Shown here: positions 46,292 to 56,084 of the stretch, piece by piece | Layout: each line of letters opens with the position of its first letter | Numbering within the stretch: the first letter of the stretch is position 1 | Assembly: GCA_944329375.1 (NCBI GenBank) | Contig: CALVIB010000002.1 | Span: 1-64,000 of the forward strand | From: an uncultured Bacilli bacterium | GTDB lineage: Bacteria; Bacillota_I; Bacilli_A; RF39; UBA660 | Direction of reading: 5' to 3' | Length of the DNA stretch: 64,000 nucleotides | Notes under the pieces: generated by a model | Databases searched by the model: none | Told to the model about the DNA's origin: nothing | What the model saw: the letters and a program-made list of their open reading frames with translations, nothing else | Program-made: the position numbers and the translations under genes

Positions 46292-46764
46292 AAAAACAAA
46301 AGAAAAAAGTGATGTTTATTTGTAGTGTAGGAGGACATTTGACTCAAATGTTACAATTAAAATCTATATTTAATAATTATAATTACTTACTTGTGACAGA
46401 AAAAACAGATGTTACTAAAGATTTAAAAAAAGATTATAATATTAAATATTTTAAATATTGTAATGGCAAAAAATTTTTTAGCTATTTATTTACAAATATT
46501 ATTAACGCATTTAATTCTATATTTACATTTATAAAATTTAGACCAGATGTAATTGTTAGTACTGGCGCTAATACATCAGTACCAATGTGTTATTTAGGAA
46601 AGTTATTTGGTAAAAAGGTTATCTTTATTGAAAGTTTTGCAAAGAGTAGGGGAAAAACACTTTCTGGGAAATTGGTTTACCCAATCGCAACTATATTTGT
46701 TGTACAATGGGAGTCGATGCTTGAATATTATCCTAAAGCAAAATTTTGGGGTGGAATTTATTAA
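46288..46764 (+). CDS. PssD/Alg14-like glycosyltransferase subunit
   Basis: A 158-residue protein. KVMFICSVGGHLTQMLQL, DVIVSTGANTSVPMCYLGKLF, VIFIESFAKSRGKT and a C-terminal WGG are the family marks. Alg14/PssD/CpsF forms the N-terminal half of a split GT28-like enzyme and anchors its partner to the membrane. The next gene encodes the PssE/Alg13-like half, so the pair is complete. It is separated from the partner by 30 bases. Confidence 0.88.
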   Translation: MKKQKKKVMFICSVGGHLTQMLQLKSIFNNYNYLLVTEKTDVTKDLKKDYNIKYFKYCNGKKFFSYLFTNIINAFNSIFTFIKFRPDVIVSTGANTSVPMCYLGKLFGKKVIFIESFAKSRGKTLSGKLVYPIATIFVVQWESMLEYYPKAKFWGGIY

Positions 46765-46794
46765 TTTATTTAAATATAATAGGATGTGATTTTT

Positions 46795-48780
46795 ATGATA
46801 TTAGTAACATTGGGTACACAGTCTCAAAAATTTTATAGATTGTTAGATGCTATTGAAAAACTGAATACTAGTGAAAAAATAGTTGTTCAAGCTGGTGGTT
46901 CAGCAGATTACCAAAGTAAAAAAATGGAAATATTTGACTTTATAAGTTATGATAAAATGCAGGAATATATTGATAAAGCGGACTTAATTATTACCCATGG
47001 TGGTACAGGTTCTATTATAATGCCACTGCAAAAAGGTAAAAAAATTATTGCGTGTTCAAGATTGAAAAAATATGGAGAACATGTCAATGATCACCAAAAA
47101 GAAATTGTAGATGTGTTTGCTGAAGAAGGTCACATTTTAAAATTTGATGACGGTGATGATTTGCAGGAAATTTATAATAAATCAAAAAGTTTTAAACCAA
47201 AGAAATATTTAAGCAATTCAAGTAAATTTAAAAATGAATTACAAAAAGAAATTGATTCTTCAGAAAGTAAAGTTTTAATTTGGCCTTTTGCAATCATTCT
47301 ATTTATCTTGTTTGCACTTTTAAATCATTTTATTCCTTTAGCTGGTGATGATTGGGGAAATGCAGTTACAAATGTAACGTCTATTCCAGAGGCAATTAAT
47401 TTGGCAATTGATAGGTTTTTCTCTCATGAGAGGCGGTTTATTAGTCGAATTTTTATCTTTTTGTTTTCTCCAAATAAATTTCTATGGAATTTTTTCTGTG
47501 CAGGTTTAGTTGCCATAACATTTATTTTAATAAGCAAATTAGTTAATAACAAATCAAATAAATTTATTTTATTCTTAGCATTTACTTTCTTTATATTTTT
47601 AGAAAACGAAACGTTAAAACAAGTTGTATTTTGGTTAACAGGAAATTTGACATATATGTTGCCAACTGTTTTAGCACTGATTTTTCTATATATAAACAGA
47701 AAAATATTAGATGATAATTTTAGAATATCAAAGTTTAAATTTATAATTTCACTAATCTTACTAGCGTTAATGTCTATGATGGTTGAACCAATTAGTGCTG
47801 CAATGGTGTTAGCTACATTTATTTTATTCTTATATACAAGTATAAAAACAAAGAAGTTTGATGTAAAAAGATTTTTATATTTCTTAATAATTTCTATAGG
47901 TTTTGTTTTAATGATATTTTCGCCAGGTGCATCCATGAGATTAGATACAACATCATTTAATAATATGGGGATAGTTGATAAAATAGTAACTAACATTCCT
48001 AATTTTATTAATTATACTTATATAACTAATAGTGTTTTAATAATTTTAATGGCACTATGTATATATTTAATATTTAAAAATAATAAAATAAAATTTTCAA
48101 AAGTTTTTAACATATTATTGTTTATATTTATTGGATTAACTGTTTTAGTTAATGCTTATAAATTTGCCCAACATTATTTTTATACAAATATAAATATATT
48201 AAATAAATTATTATTTTTTGGTAATAGTAATAATGTCTTAATTATTATCATTTGGCTTTTATTCGCTTTACTATTTATTTACTTGATTGTCAAATATATT
48301 AAAAATCAAGAAAAGATAAAAATATTGTTTTATGTTATAATTGGTTATAGTGCGAATGTTGCAATGCTTATTTCGCCAATTTGGGGTGGTAGAACAACAT
48401 TTTTTACAATTTTGATGTTGTTTATTGCTTGTTTGTTTATATTTAATTATTACAAATATGATCCTTTTAATAATAAAATTTTCAAATATTTATTATTAAT
48501 ATTTACATTTTGTTTCATTTCTTGTATGCTCATTTTATATCATAGTGTTTATTTGCAAAATCTTGATAGAGAAGCATCTATTTATAGACAAATTAAAGAA
48601 AATAAAAAAGAAATCGAGTATTATGATATTCCATTTTATGCGGTACATAATCCAAATGCTTCGACTGATTTTCATCAAGGGACTTTTAAACAATATTATG
48701 GGATAGAAAAAAATGTAAAACTAAAGAGAATAACATACAAATATAAATATAATTTGATTTATGAAGGAGAGGTTGAATAA
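46795..48780 (+). CDS. PssE/Alg13-like catalytic subunit fused to a DUF6056-like membrane domain
   Basis: About 661 residues. Residues 1-155 are a PssE/Alg13 domain: ILVTLGTQ at the start, LIITHGGTGSIIMPLQKGKKIIA with the donor-binding HGGTGS, and HVNDHQKEIVDVF. After a hydrophilic linker, residues about 165-640 form ten or more helices starting with FIPLAGDDWGNAV, matching the acidic first-loop motif of DUF6056/GT-C proteins, and KQVVFWLTGNLTYMLP. Standalone PssE proteins are about 160 residues, so this is a fusion of a cytosolic and a membrane transferase. ATG at 46795 gives the standard start; AGGATG lies upstream. Confidence 0.8.
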   Translation: MILVTLGTQSQKFYRLLDAIEKLNTSEKIVVQAGGSADYQSKKMEIFDFISYDKMQEYIDKADLIITHGGTGSIIMPLQKGKKIIACSRLKKYGEHVNDHQKEIVDVFAEEGHILKFDDGDDLQEIYNKSKSFKPKKYLSNSSKFKNELQKEIDSSESKVLIWPFAIILFILFALLNHFIPLAGDDWGNAVTNVTSIPEAINLAIDRFFSHERRFISRIFIFLFSPNKFLWNFFCAGLVAITFILISKLVNNKSNKFILFLAFTFFIFLENETLKQVVFWLTGNLTYMLPTVLALIFLYINRKILDDNFRISKFKFIISLILLALMSMMVEPISAAMVLATFILFLYTSIKTKKFDVKRFLYFLIISIGFVLMIFSPGASMRLDTTSFNNMGIVDKIVTNIPNFINYTYITNSVLIILMALCIYLIFKNNKIKFSKVFNILLFIFIGLTVLVNAYKFAQHYFYTNINILNKLLFFGNSNNVLIIIIWLLFALLFIYLIVKYIKNQEKIKILFYVIIGYSANVAMLISPIWGGRTTFFTILMLFIACLFIFNYYKYDPFNNKIFKYLLLIFTFCFISCMLILYHSVYLQNLDREASIYRQIKENKKEIEYYDIPFYAVHNPNASTDFHQGTFKQYYGIEKNVKLKRITYKYKYNLIYEGEVE

Positions 48781-48783
48781 TTT

Positions 48784-50106
48784 ATGAAAGTAGCTGTAGC
48801 AGGGACTGGATATGTTGGTTTAGTAACAGGAGTTGCATTAGCTCATGTAGGGCATAATGTAACATGTGTAGATGTTGATAAAGAGAAAATCGAAAAAATG
48901 AGAAACGGGATTAGTCCTATTTATGAAAAAGATTTAGAAGAATTAATGAGAAAAAATAAAGAAAGGCTTGAATATACTTTAGATTATAAAAATGCATATA
49001 AAGATTCAGATGTTATTATCATTGGAGTAGGTACGCCAGAAAGGCAAGATGGTTCAGCTAATTTAGATTATGTATATTCTGTTTGTGAGCAAATTGCCGA
49101 ATCTTTAGAAAAAAACTGTGTTGTAGTTTTAAAATCTACAGTACCAATTGGAACAAATGATGAAATTGAAAAAAAATTAAATAGAGAAGTAAAAGAAGGT
49201 ATTAAGGTTTATGTAGTAAGTAATCCAGAATTTTTATCTCAAGGAACAGCTGTTCATGATACTTTATATGCAACTAGAATAGTTGTTGGAACAGAAGATA
49301 AATATGCTGAAGATGTGATGGCAAAATTATATGAGCCATTAACTAAAGAACCATATAATGTTCCTTATTTACACACTTCTAGAAGAAGTGCTGAAATGAT
49401 AAAATATGCATCAAATGATTTTTTAGCTTTGAAAATATCTTATATTAATGAAATAGCTAATTTATGTAAAAAATTAGGTGCAAACATTGAAGAAGTTACA
49501 AAAGGTATGGGTTATGATTCAAGAATAGGAAATAAATTCTTAAAAGCTGGTATTGGTTATGGTGGTTCATGTTTTCCTAAAGATACTAAAGCATTGCATT
49601 GGCTTGGACAAGTAGAGGGTATTGAACTTGAAACTATACAAGCCTGCATAAGCGTAAATAAAAAACAAAAATTAATTATGTTTTATGAGTTACTTGAGGA
49701 TTTAAAAATTTTAGAAGGTAAAACAATAGCAGTATTAGGTCTTGCATTTAAGCCAGGGACGGATGATTTAAGAGATGCTCCTTCAATTGATAATATTTCG
49801 ATGCTTTTAGATTATGGAGTAAACATAAAAGCTTATGATCCTGTTGCAATTGAAAATTTTAAAAGGAAAATTAAATTTAAACTCGAATCAGATGAAATAA
49901 TAGGTAAAATTGCTTTTTTTGATAATATTGATGATGCAATTAAAGACACGGATGCTGTCATGATTATGACAGAATGGCCAGAAATCGTTAATTATGATAT
50001 TAAACAATATAAAAAATTAATGAAAACACCAAGAGTATATGATGGAAGAAATTGTTACAAACTTGAAGATACTAAAGATATAATTTATAGTTCTATTGGA
50101 AGATAA
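48784..50106 (+). CDS. UDP-glucose 6-dehydrogenase
   Basis: A 440-residue NAD-dependent enzyme that oxidises UDP-glucose to UDP-glucuronate. KVAVAGTGYVGLVTGVALAHVGHNVTCVD is the NAD-binding beginning; GGSCFPKDTKAL holds the catalytic Cys; LGLAFKPGTDDLRDAPS is the C-terminal domain signature. It gives an acidic sugar for the polymer. It is three bases after the fused transferase gene and two bases before the polymerase-like gene. ugd or tuaD naming depends on the pathway. Confidence 0.95.
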   Translation: MKVAVAGTGYVGLVTGVALAHVGHNVTCVDVDKEKIEKMRNGISPIYEKDLEELMRKNKERLEYTLDYKNAYKDSDVIIIGVGTPERQDGSANLDYVYSVCEQIAESLEKNCVVVLKSTVPIGTNDEIEKKLNREVKEGIKVYVVSNPEFLSQGTAVHDTLYATRIVVGTEDKYAEDVMAKLYEPLTKEPYNVPYLHTSRRSAEMIKYASNDFLALKISYINEIANLCKKLGANIEEVTKGMGYDSRIGNKFLKAGIGYGGSCFPKDTKALHWLGQVEGIELETIQACISVNKKQKLIMFYELLEDLKILEGKTIAVLGLAFKPGTDDLRDAPSIDNISMLLDYGVNIKAYDPVAIENFKRKIKFKLESDEIIGKIAFFDNIDDAIKDTDAVMIMTEWPEIVNYDIKQYKKLMKTPRVYDGRNCYKLEDTKDIIYSSIGR

Positions 50107-50108
50107 TA

Positions 50109-51596
50109 ATGGTAGAAAAATTAAAAGATGAAAAATTTATAAAAAAATTATTGCTTATATTTTTAGTACTTCAACCATTTTTAGATTGTTATTTGCTTTA
50201 TACAGATGAAGTAATGAATATATTTCATTTTTCTCCAACAACTATAATTAGATTTTTAATTATTGGATTTCTTTTTATTCTAGTGTTTTTCAATAAAAAT
50301 AATAAAGAAACTAGAAAGCCAATAATTATTTATGGATTAGTTATATTGATTTATACTATACTACATATTATTACAACATATAGCTATAACATTGATTCCT
50401 TTCCGAGTTTTAAGTACTCATTAACAGCTGAAATATTTTATATTGCTAGAATGCTTTTACCAATATGTATAATTTATATTGTATATACTTTAAAAATTAA
50501 TAAAGAAGAATTTATAAATTTATTTCTTTGGGTGGCATTTATTACATCTTCTATCATTGTTATAATGAATTTATTAAATATTTCTTTAACATCTTATGGA
50601 GGTAACAATCAGATTGATGGTAGTTTATTTTCTTGGTTTTCATCAAATAAACCAGATTCAAGGTTACTCGCATCAAAAGGGTGGTTTAATTCAGCAAATC
50701 AAATTAGTGCATTATTTGCTATATTATTACCAGTATGTATTTATTCTATATTTGATAAATTTAGTTTTAAAAGAATTGCTACTTTATGTTTATGTATACT
50801 TGCTATGTTAATGATTGGAACTAGAGTTTCAACTATTGGATGGATACCAATTTATATAGTAATGCTTTTAATTTATTTGTTCTGCTCTTTAATATTAAAG
50901 CAAGTTGAATTTAAATGGAAAAATTTTATTGGTAGTATTATAATTGGTTGCTTTTTCGGTGTTTTATATATTTTTTCTCCTCTTGTAAATAGTGCAGATA
51001 GTGTAGATCAAGCTGCATTAGATGCATATCTTGATGAAAAAGAAATTGATTTAGAAAATATGACAGTAGAAGAATATTTACCGTTTTTAGCTATTAATGA
51101 AGAATTTTATACAAAACTTTATCCATATGATGAACATGAGGAATTTTGGTACTATGTGGCTAAAGAGGTCCCATACTATAAGCGTGGAGGAAATAGAAAT
51201 GCTCAAACTTTGATTACTGAAGATATAAATTCTAATTTCAAAACTAAATTAAGTCCTTTATTTGGGCTAGGATATAGTCGCTTTGAAAATGCGAAAATAT
51301 ATATGGAAAAAGATTTTCTTGTTCATTATTATACTATTGGAATTATAGGAATTATATTATTTTTGAGTCCTTATATTATAATTTTAGTATATAAATTATG
51401 TCAAATATTATTTGTTGATAGGAAATTATTTAATTTTTATAATGTAATGCTTTTGGCAAATTTATTTTTGCCTATTGCAATATCATTTATGAGTGGGCAT
51501 GTTGTGGATGAACTTATTGTTTCGTTATATATGGGCTTTATTGCTGGCATTATATTGAAAAACATAAAACCTAATATAAATCAGAAGAATATATGA
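50109..51596 (+). CDS. O-antigen ligase/polymerase (Wzy-like) membrane protein
   Basis: A 495-residue protein with about eleven helices. One large outer loop (about 295-400) is rich in acidic and aromatic residues and contains SPLFGLGYSRFENA. The segment SRLLASKGWFNSANQISALFAILLPV is similar to the loop before the long periplasmic region in O-antigen ligase/polymerase families. It would join flipped repeat units. Sequence conservation in this family is very low, so the assignment rests on topology and on neighbours (Wzx flippase, Ugd). Confidence 0.72.
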   Translation: MVEKLKDEKFIKKLLLIFLVLQPFLDCYLLYTDEVMNIFHFSPTTIIRFLIIGFLFILVFFNKNNKETRKPIIIYGLVILIYTILHIITTYSYNIDSFPSFKYSLTAEIFYIARMLLPICIIYIVYTLKINKEEFINLFLWVAFITSSIIVIMNLLNISLTSYGGNNQIDGSLFSWFSSNKPDSRLLASKGWFNSANQISALFAILLPVCIYSIFDKFSFKRIATLCLCILAMLMIGTRVSTIGWIPIYIVMLLIYLFCSLILKQVEFKWKNFIGSIIIGCFFGVLYIFSPLVNSADSVDQAALDAYLDEKEIDLENMTVEEYLPFLAINEEFYTKLYPYDEHEEFWYYVAKEVPYYKRGGNRNAQTLITEDINSNFKTKLSPLFGLGYSRFENAKIYMEKDFLVHYYTIGIIGIILFLSPYIIILVYKLCQILFVDRKLFNFYNVMLLANLFLPIAISFMSGHVVDELIVSLYMGFIAGIILKNIKPNINQKNI

Positions 51597-51766
51597 TAAA
51601 AGATTAAAATATCTTTTATAGTAAAATATAGTGGTACAAACGGTTATAAATTATCATTGATTTTATTCTTGTTTGCAACAATTACATCATTAATTTATTT
51701 GATAAAATGTAAAGTTTTTAAAATAATTCATAAATAAAGATATGTATATTTTTAGTAGGTGAGAGA
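51597..51766 (+). other. Spacer with a weak hairpin and a possible gene tail
   Basis: AAAAGAT and ATCTTTT form a stem at about 51600-51618, a weak terminator after the polymerase gene. Between 51627 and 51736, in the frame of the polymerase but beyond its stop, an open stretch reads SGTNGYKLSLILFLFATITSL, then a short basic end and TAA. It has no start codon and looks like the last helix of a lost membrane protein, or chance in AT-rich DNA. Confidence 0.3.
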
Positions 51767-54016
51767 ATGAGAATTTTAAAAAATAATTATTTTATGGCAT
51801 TTATGCTTTCCTTATTGTTAGGTTCTTTAATAATTGTTCCTAGTATTATTGCTGGTAATGGTATTTTAACATTGATTACAGATTTTAATACACAACAAAT
51901 ACCCTTTAATATATTTTTAAATACAGCAGTCAAAAACGGTGATATTCTGTGGACTTGGGTTAATGATTTAGGTAGCAATTTTATTGGTACATTTAGCTTT
52001 TATAATATTGGTAGTCCTTTTGTTTTACTTGGATTTTTATTCCCTGCAAAATGGTTTCCTTATTTAATTGGTCCAATATTTATATTAAAATATGCTTTTG
52101 CAGGATTATTTTCTTATTTGTTTTTGCAACAATATGTAAAAGATAAAAAATGGGCAATTATTGGTAGTTTATTATATTCTTTTTCAGGATTTCAAATTAC
52201 CAATATGCTTTTCTATAGTTTTCATGATATTGTTGCGTTTTTTCCATTATTACTTTATTCTTTAGATCAAATAGTGCTTAAAAACAAAAAAACATTATTT
52301 TGTTTAGTTGTTGCTTTATGCTGCTTTATTAATTATTATTTTTTTATTGGAGAAGTTATATTTTTAATTATTTACTATTTAGTAAGAGTATTTACTAAAA
52401 CATATCCATTTTCTTTTAGAAATTTTGGTAAAATACTATTTAATGGCTGTCTAGGTGTTGGCCTTGCTATGATTATATTCTTACCATCTATTTTATTTGT
52501 AATAGATAATCCAAGAGTAAACAACAACTGGAATATATTATCAATGCTATTTTACGATAAAAATACATATTTGGAGATTATTAGAGCTTTAATATTACCA
52601 TCAGATGTTATGAGTGCTGGTAAACATTCAATTTTAAGTAATGTAAATTATAAAAGCGTTGAGTTATTCTTACCATTTGTAGGTGCTGTATTAGCTTTTT
52701 CTTATGCTTTTAAAAATAAAAAAAATTGGGTAACTATAATGTTTATTGTTTGTCTATTGTTTATGTTAATCCCAATTTTAAATAGTAGTTTCTTTGCATT
52801 TACAAATGCTTATTATGCAAGATGGTTTTACATGCCAATTTTAATTATGAGCTTATTATCAGCAAAATGTTTAGATGAGAATATTTCTATAAAACCAGGC
52901 ATTGTTATCACATTAATTTTATTTGTTATTTTAGCTTTAGGTTTGTGCTATATTTATTTTGTTTTATATACAAGAATTTTATATAATAAAACTGCCTTTA
53001 TAATTTATTTGTTTACTTTTGTAGTTTGTTTAATTTCATTATGCTTAATAATAAAATTTTCTAAAAACAAATTTTTATGGATATTAATAGGAATTATTCT
53101 ATATACAACATTTAGAGGTAATTATTTCTTTTACCAAAATAAAGGAACACTTGGTAATAATGATAGTTATGTTCAAGAAATTTTAACAGTGGATGATTTA
53201 TTAGATTTTTCAACCAAAGATGTGAGATATGATTTTGCTTTAGGATGTTCTTTTAATTTAGGATATTTAGGCAATTTTTCTAATATTAAAAATTTTAATA
53301 CTAATATTAATGGGAGTAATTTTGAATTTTGGCAATCTGTGGGAATCCCAAATAATTCTTTTAGAGATGTTAATACATATTTAAATGATAATGATTTTGC
53401 ACTTCGAGATTTATTGTCTATTAAATATGTTGTAAGTTGTAATTCGCGTAATAAAACATTTGAAGAAAAATATAAATTTTTTGATAAACGTGAAAACTAC
53501 TATATATATGAAAATGAAAATTATAAGAAGATGGGAATAAGCTATAATTATTATATTAGCCAAAATGACTATGATCAGTTTTCATATAGTGAAAGAAGAA
53601 ACATTTTAAATAAAGCTTTAGTTTTAAGCAAAGAGCAAATAAAAAAGTATAGTAGTATTTTACAAAAATATAATAAAGATGAAAAAGAATATACAAATAA
53701 ATTGGAAAATTATTATTTTGAATTCGGTAAAGGAAGTTTTACAAATGAATTTGAAGTTAATAAGCCAACAATGATAATGTATTCGGTTCCATATGATTAT
53801 GGATGGAGTGTAAAAATAAATGGTAAGAAATCAAAAATTGAAAAAGTGGATAATGGTTTAATGGCTATAAAAGTAAATAAAGGAAAAAATGATGTAATAT
53901 TTAAATATAGCCCTCCAGGCTTCAAAATTGGAACTTTTATTTCAATTGTATCATTAATATTTACAATTTTAAGAAAATTTGTAGAAAGAAAAAAGTCATA
54001 TAACAATAAGGTTTAA
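51767..54016 (+). CDS. YfhO-family membrane protein (GT-C type)
   Basis: A 749-residue protein with about twelve helices and a large extracellular C-terminal domain (about 490-715). The first outer loop has TDFNTQQIPFNIF, with the acidic residue expected of GT-C enzymes; SFSGFQITNM and the last-third SVPYDYGWSVKINGKKSKIEKVDNGLMAI followed by FKYSPPGFKIG, then a final helix, are YfhO marks. Bacillus YfhO is needed to glycosylate lipoteichoic acid from a polyprenyl-phosphate sugar; Listeria homologues act alike. A similar role fits the gtrA/gtrB and LtaS-like genes in the window. Confidence 0.87.
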   Translation: MRILKNNYFMAFMLSLLLGSLIIVPSIIAGNGILTLITDFNTQQIPFNIFLNTAVKNGDILWTWVNDLGSNFIGTFSFYNIGSPFVLLGFLFPAKWFPYLIGPIFILKYAFAGLFSYLFLQQYVKDKKWAIIGSLLYSFSGFQITNMLFYSFHDIVAFFPLLLYSLDQIVLKNKKTLFCLVVALCCFINYYFFIGEVIFLIIYYLVRVFTKTYPFSFRNFGKILFNGCLGVGLAMIIFLPSILFVIDNPRVNNNWNILSMLFYDKNTYLEIIRALILPSDVMSAGKHSILSNVNYKSVELFLPFVGAVLAFSYAFKNKKNWVTIMFIVCLLFMLIPILNSSFFAFTNAYYARWFYMPILIMSLLSAKCLDENISIKPGIVITLILFVILALGLCYIYFVLYTRILYNKTAFIIYLFTFVVCLISLCLIIKFSKNKFLWILIGIILYTTFRGNYFFYQNKGTLGNNDSYVQEILTVDDLLDFSTKDVRYDFALGCSFNLGYLGNFSNIKNFNTNINGSNFEFWQSVGIPNNSFRDVNTYLNDNDFALRDLLSIKYVVSCNSRNKTFEEKYKFFDKRENYYIYENENYKKMGISYNYYISQNDYDQFSYSERRNILNKALVLSKEQIKKYSSILQKYNKDEKEYTNKLENYYFEFGKGSFTNEFEVNKPTMIMYSVPYDYGWSVKINGKKSKIEKVDNGLMAIKVNKGKNDVIFKYSPPGFKIGTFISIVSLIFTILRKFVERKKSYNNKV

Positions 54017-54036
54017 AAACTATTTAATAAATTGAT

Positions 54037-54062
54037 AAAAGAAGGTAAGACCTTCTTTTAAT
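54037..54062. terminator. Terminator between the YfhO and SpoIVB-like genes
   Basis: AAGAAGGT and ACCTTCTT arms around a short loop at about 54039-54058, with T on the plus strand and A upstream, so it can work both ways. It overlaps the end of the minus-strand gene. Confidence 0.75.
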
Positions 54063-55050
54063 TTTCTGCTTCTTCTAACATATTTGTAATAAAAATCCCG
54101 TATCCTTTATGAGTATCATTGATAACAACATGAGTAACTGCACCAATTATATTGTCTCCTTGTATAATAGGGGAGCCACTCATTCCTTGAATTATACCAC
54201 CAGTTTTATCAATTAATTCCTTATCAGTAATTTCAAAAACAAAATTTTTGTTTTTTTGTTTTTCAGAATTAATTTGTGTAATATTTATTTCATATTCTTG
54301 GATTTTGCTGCCATCTAAAACAGTTAATATTTTAGCTTTTCCTTTTTTTACTTCATTAGGTTTAGCAACATTATAGGTTTTAGATTCATTAATTTCATCT
54401 GTATATTTACCAAAGATTCCTTGTTTAGTATTTTCACTTACTGTACCCTTAATATCTTCTTTATCATATTCTGCTTGTTTTTCCCCAGGGGATCCATCTT
54501 TGCTTGGTAAAATACCAGTTACTTCAGAAGAAAATATTGTTCCATCTTTTACTTCAAATATTTTGCCAGTAGTTTGTTCTTGTATTTCATGACCTAAAGC
54601 TCCAAAGTTTTTGGTAGCAGGGTCAATGAAGGTAAGTGTACCAATACCAGTAATACTATCTTTTACATATAATCCAGTTTTATAAACATTACTTTCGTCT
54701 TTGTATAATTTTAAAGTTGTCTTCTTTTCTTGATTATTTCTCACATAAGTGATGTCAATTTCATCATCTTTTAAATCATTAATTTGCGTGGCCATTTGCT
54801 CAATATTTGAAACTTTATTACCATTAATTTTTTCGATAATGTCTCCTGTTTTTAAGCCAGCTTCTTTCGCAGGAGATGTATTTTTTACTTCATAAGTTCC
54901 AACAATTAAAACGCCATCTGAATTAAGTGCTATACCAATATTTTGTCCACCTGCAATTATTTTATCTGAATAAGCTAAGGCATTTATTGGTATAATAAGA
55001 GTAAATAGAAGAAGCAAGAAGATTGATTTTTTAATTTTTTTTAAAAGCAA
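54058..55050 (-). CDS. spoIVB: SpoIVB-type serine peptidase (PDZ plus S55 domain)
   Basis: A 330-residue exported protease. Signal peptide or anchor at about 8-26 (IFLLLLFTLIIPINALAY). A PDZ domain at about 40-120 (GVLIVGTYEVKNTSPAKEAGLKTGDII). The S55 peptidase domain has its His in LGHEI and Ser in QGMSGSPIIQGDNIIG, the SpoIVB signature. In Bacillus this protease is secreted by the forespore and cleaves SpoIVFA to start sigma-K activation. Family length is 400 or more; this one is shorter but keeps both parts. A role in sporulation is known for the family and inferred here; regulatory sites for a sporulation sigma factor were not seen. Confidence 0.87.
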   Translation of the reverse strand: MLLKKIKKSIFLLLLFTLIIPINALAYSDKIIAGGQNIGIALNSDGVLIVGTYEVKNTSPAKEAGLKTGDIIEKINGNKVSNIEQMATQINDLKDDEIDITYVRNNQEKKTTLKLYKDESNVYKTGLYVKDSITGIGTLTFIDPATKNFGALGHEIQEQTTGKIFEVKDGTIFSSEVTGILPSKDGSPGEKQAEYDKEDIKGTVSENTKQGIFGKYTDEINESKTYNVAKPNEVKKGKAKILTVLDGSKIQEYEINITQINSEKQKNKNFVFEITDKELIDKTGGIIQGMSGSPIIQGDNIIGAVTHVVINDTHKGYGIFITNMLEEAEN

Positions 55051-55170
55051 ACAATCATCTCCTATTTAAAAATCAGACTACATTATTATTATGAGAATTT
55101 ATAAAAAAAATAAAAGTAGTATTTTATGGCAAAACGTTTTTAAATGTGGTAATATAGTTATGGTGATTTT

Positions 55171-56052
55171 ATGTTATTAAAATTTTGTGAAGACAATTTT
55201 TTATTTTATATCACTCACACAAAGTATTTTGATATTTTGTGCGTATTTGTTGTGCTATTTTTTATTGCTTTATTTGTTTTAACTCAAAAAAATGAATTTA
55301 TAGATAAATTTAAAAATAACAATTTTAAGATGCTTACAATAATTTTTTCTTTTGGAATTTTTGTTGGATTTTTAGTTTTTCTATTTGCTTGGAGTTTAAA
55401 TAAAAACAAATTCGAAGGATGTTCAACAAAATATTATCAAAATATATATTCTAAAGCAAAAAATTCTTTTGTTCAAAAAATGGATAAAATAAATGATAGT
55501 AAATTAATAATTGTTGGCGACTCTAGAATGCAATTAATAAATGACGATAAAGAAATAGTAAAACCGTTTAATATGGAGTTTGTGGCAAAAGGTGGTACTA
55601 AAATTGATTGGCTAGAAAATACTGCGTTACCTAGAGTACAAAGAATTTTAGATAAAAACGAGTTTAATTATTATGTTTTAGTAAATATGGGAGTTAACGA
55701 TTTAGACAATAAAAATTATGATGGTAATGAAATTGCTAAAGACTATTTTGATATTTATGAGGCTTTGGCAAGAAAATATAAAGAGATAAATATCTATATT
55801 TTATCTGTTAATCCTATTGAGGAAAAAACTATTAATAATTATTTTAATGGAAATAATAGAACAAATAAAAAGATAAAATTATTTAATAAAAGTATACAAG
55901 ACAAATTGAGAGTAAATGATTTGAATAATATGTATTATTGTGATTCTTATAATGTTTTAAATTTTAAAACACTTGATGGTTTACACTATACACAAGATAC
56001 AAATAAAAAAATTATTAATTATATTGTTAATGATTGTGTAAATTTTGAATGA
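55171..56052 (+). CDS. Membrane-anchored SGNH-hydrolase-like protein
   Basis: A 293-residue protein. Two helices at about 12-35 and 48-72, then an external SGNH domain: block I LIIVGDSRMQLI (Ser), block III VNMGVNDLDN (Asn in GxND), and block V LKTLDGLHYT-like Asp-x-x-His (DGLH). The catalytic residues therefore seem complete. It is followed 32 bases later by an acyltransferase gene on the same strand. SGNH plus AT3 proteins together typically add acetyl groups to cell-surface glycans; the SGNH part moves the acetyl group on the outer face. Confidence 0.75.
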   Translation: MLLKFCEDNFLFYITHTKYFDILCVFVVLFFIALFVLTQKNEFIDKFKNNNFKMLTIIFSFGIFVGFLVFLFAWSLNKNKFEGCSTKYYQNIYSKAKNSFVQKMDKINDSKLIIVGDSRMQLINDDKEIVKPFNMEFVAKGGTKIDWLENTALPRVQRILDKNEFNYYVLVNMGVNDLDNKNYDGNEIAKDYFDIYEALARKYKEINIYILSVNPIEEKTINNYFNGNNRTNKKIKLFNKSIQDKLRVNDLNNMYYCDSYNVLNFKTLDGLHYTQDTNKKIINYIVNDCVNFE

Positions 56053-56084
56053 TGATTTTATATGTAGTTAGGTTGTGATTATTT

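Noticed and set aside
47424-47996. Minus-strand frame of 190 codons
   Set aside because: It is entirely antisense to the membrane domain of the PssE fusion; hydrophobic antisense frames are common in AT-rich membrane genes, and it has no ribosome site.
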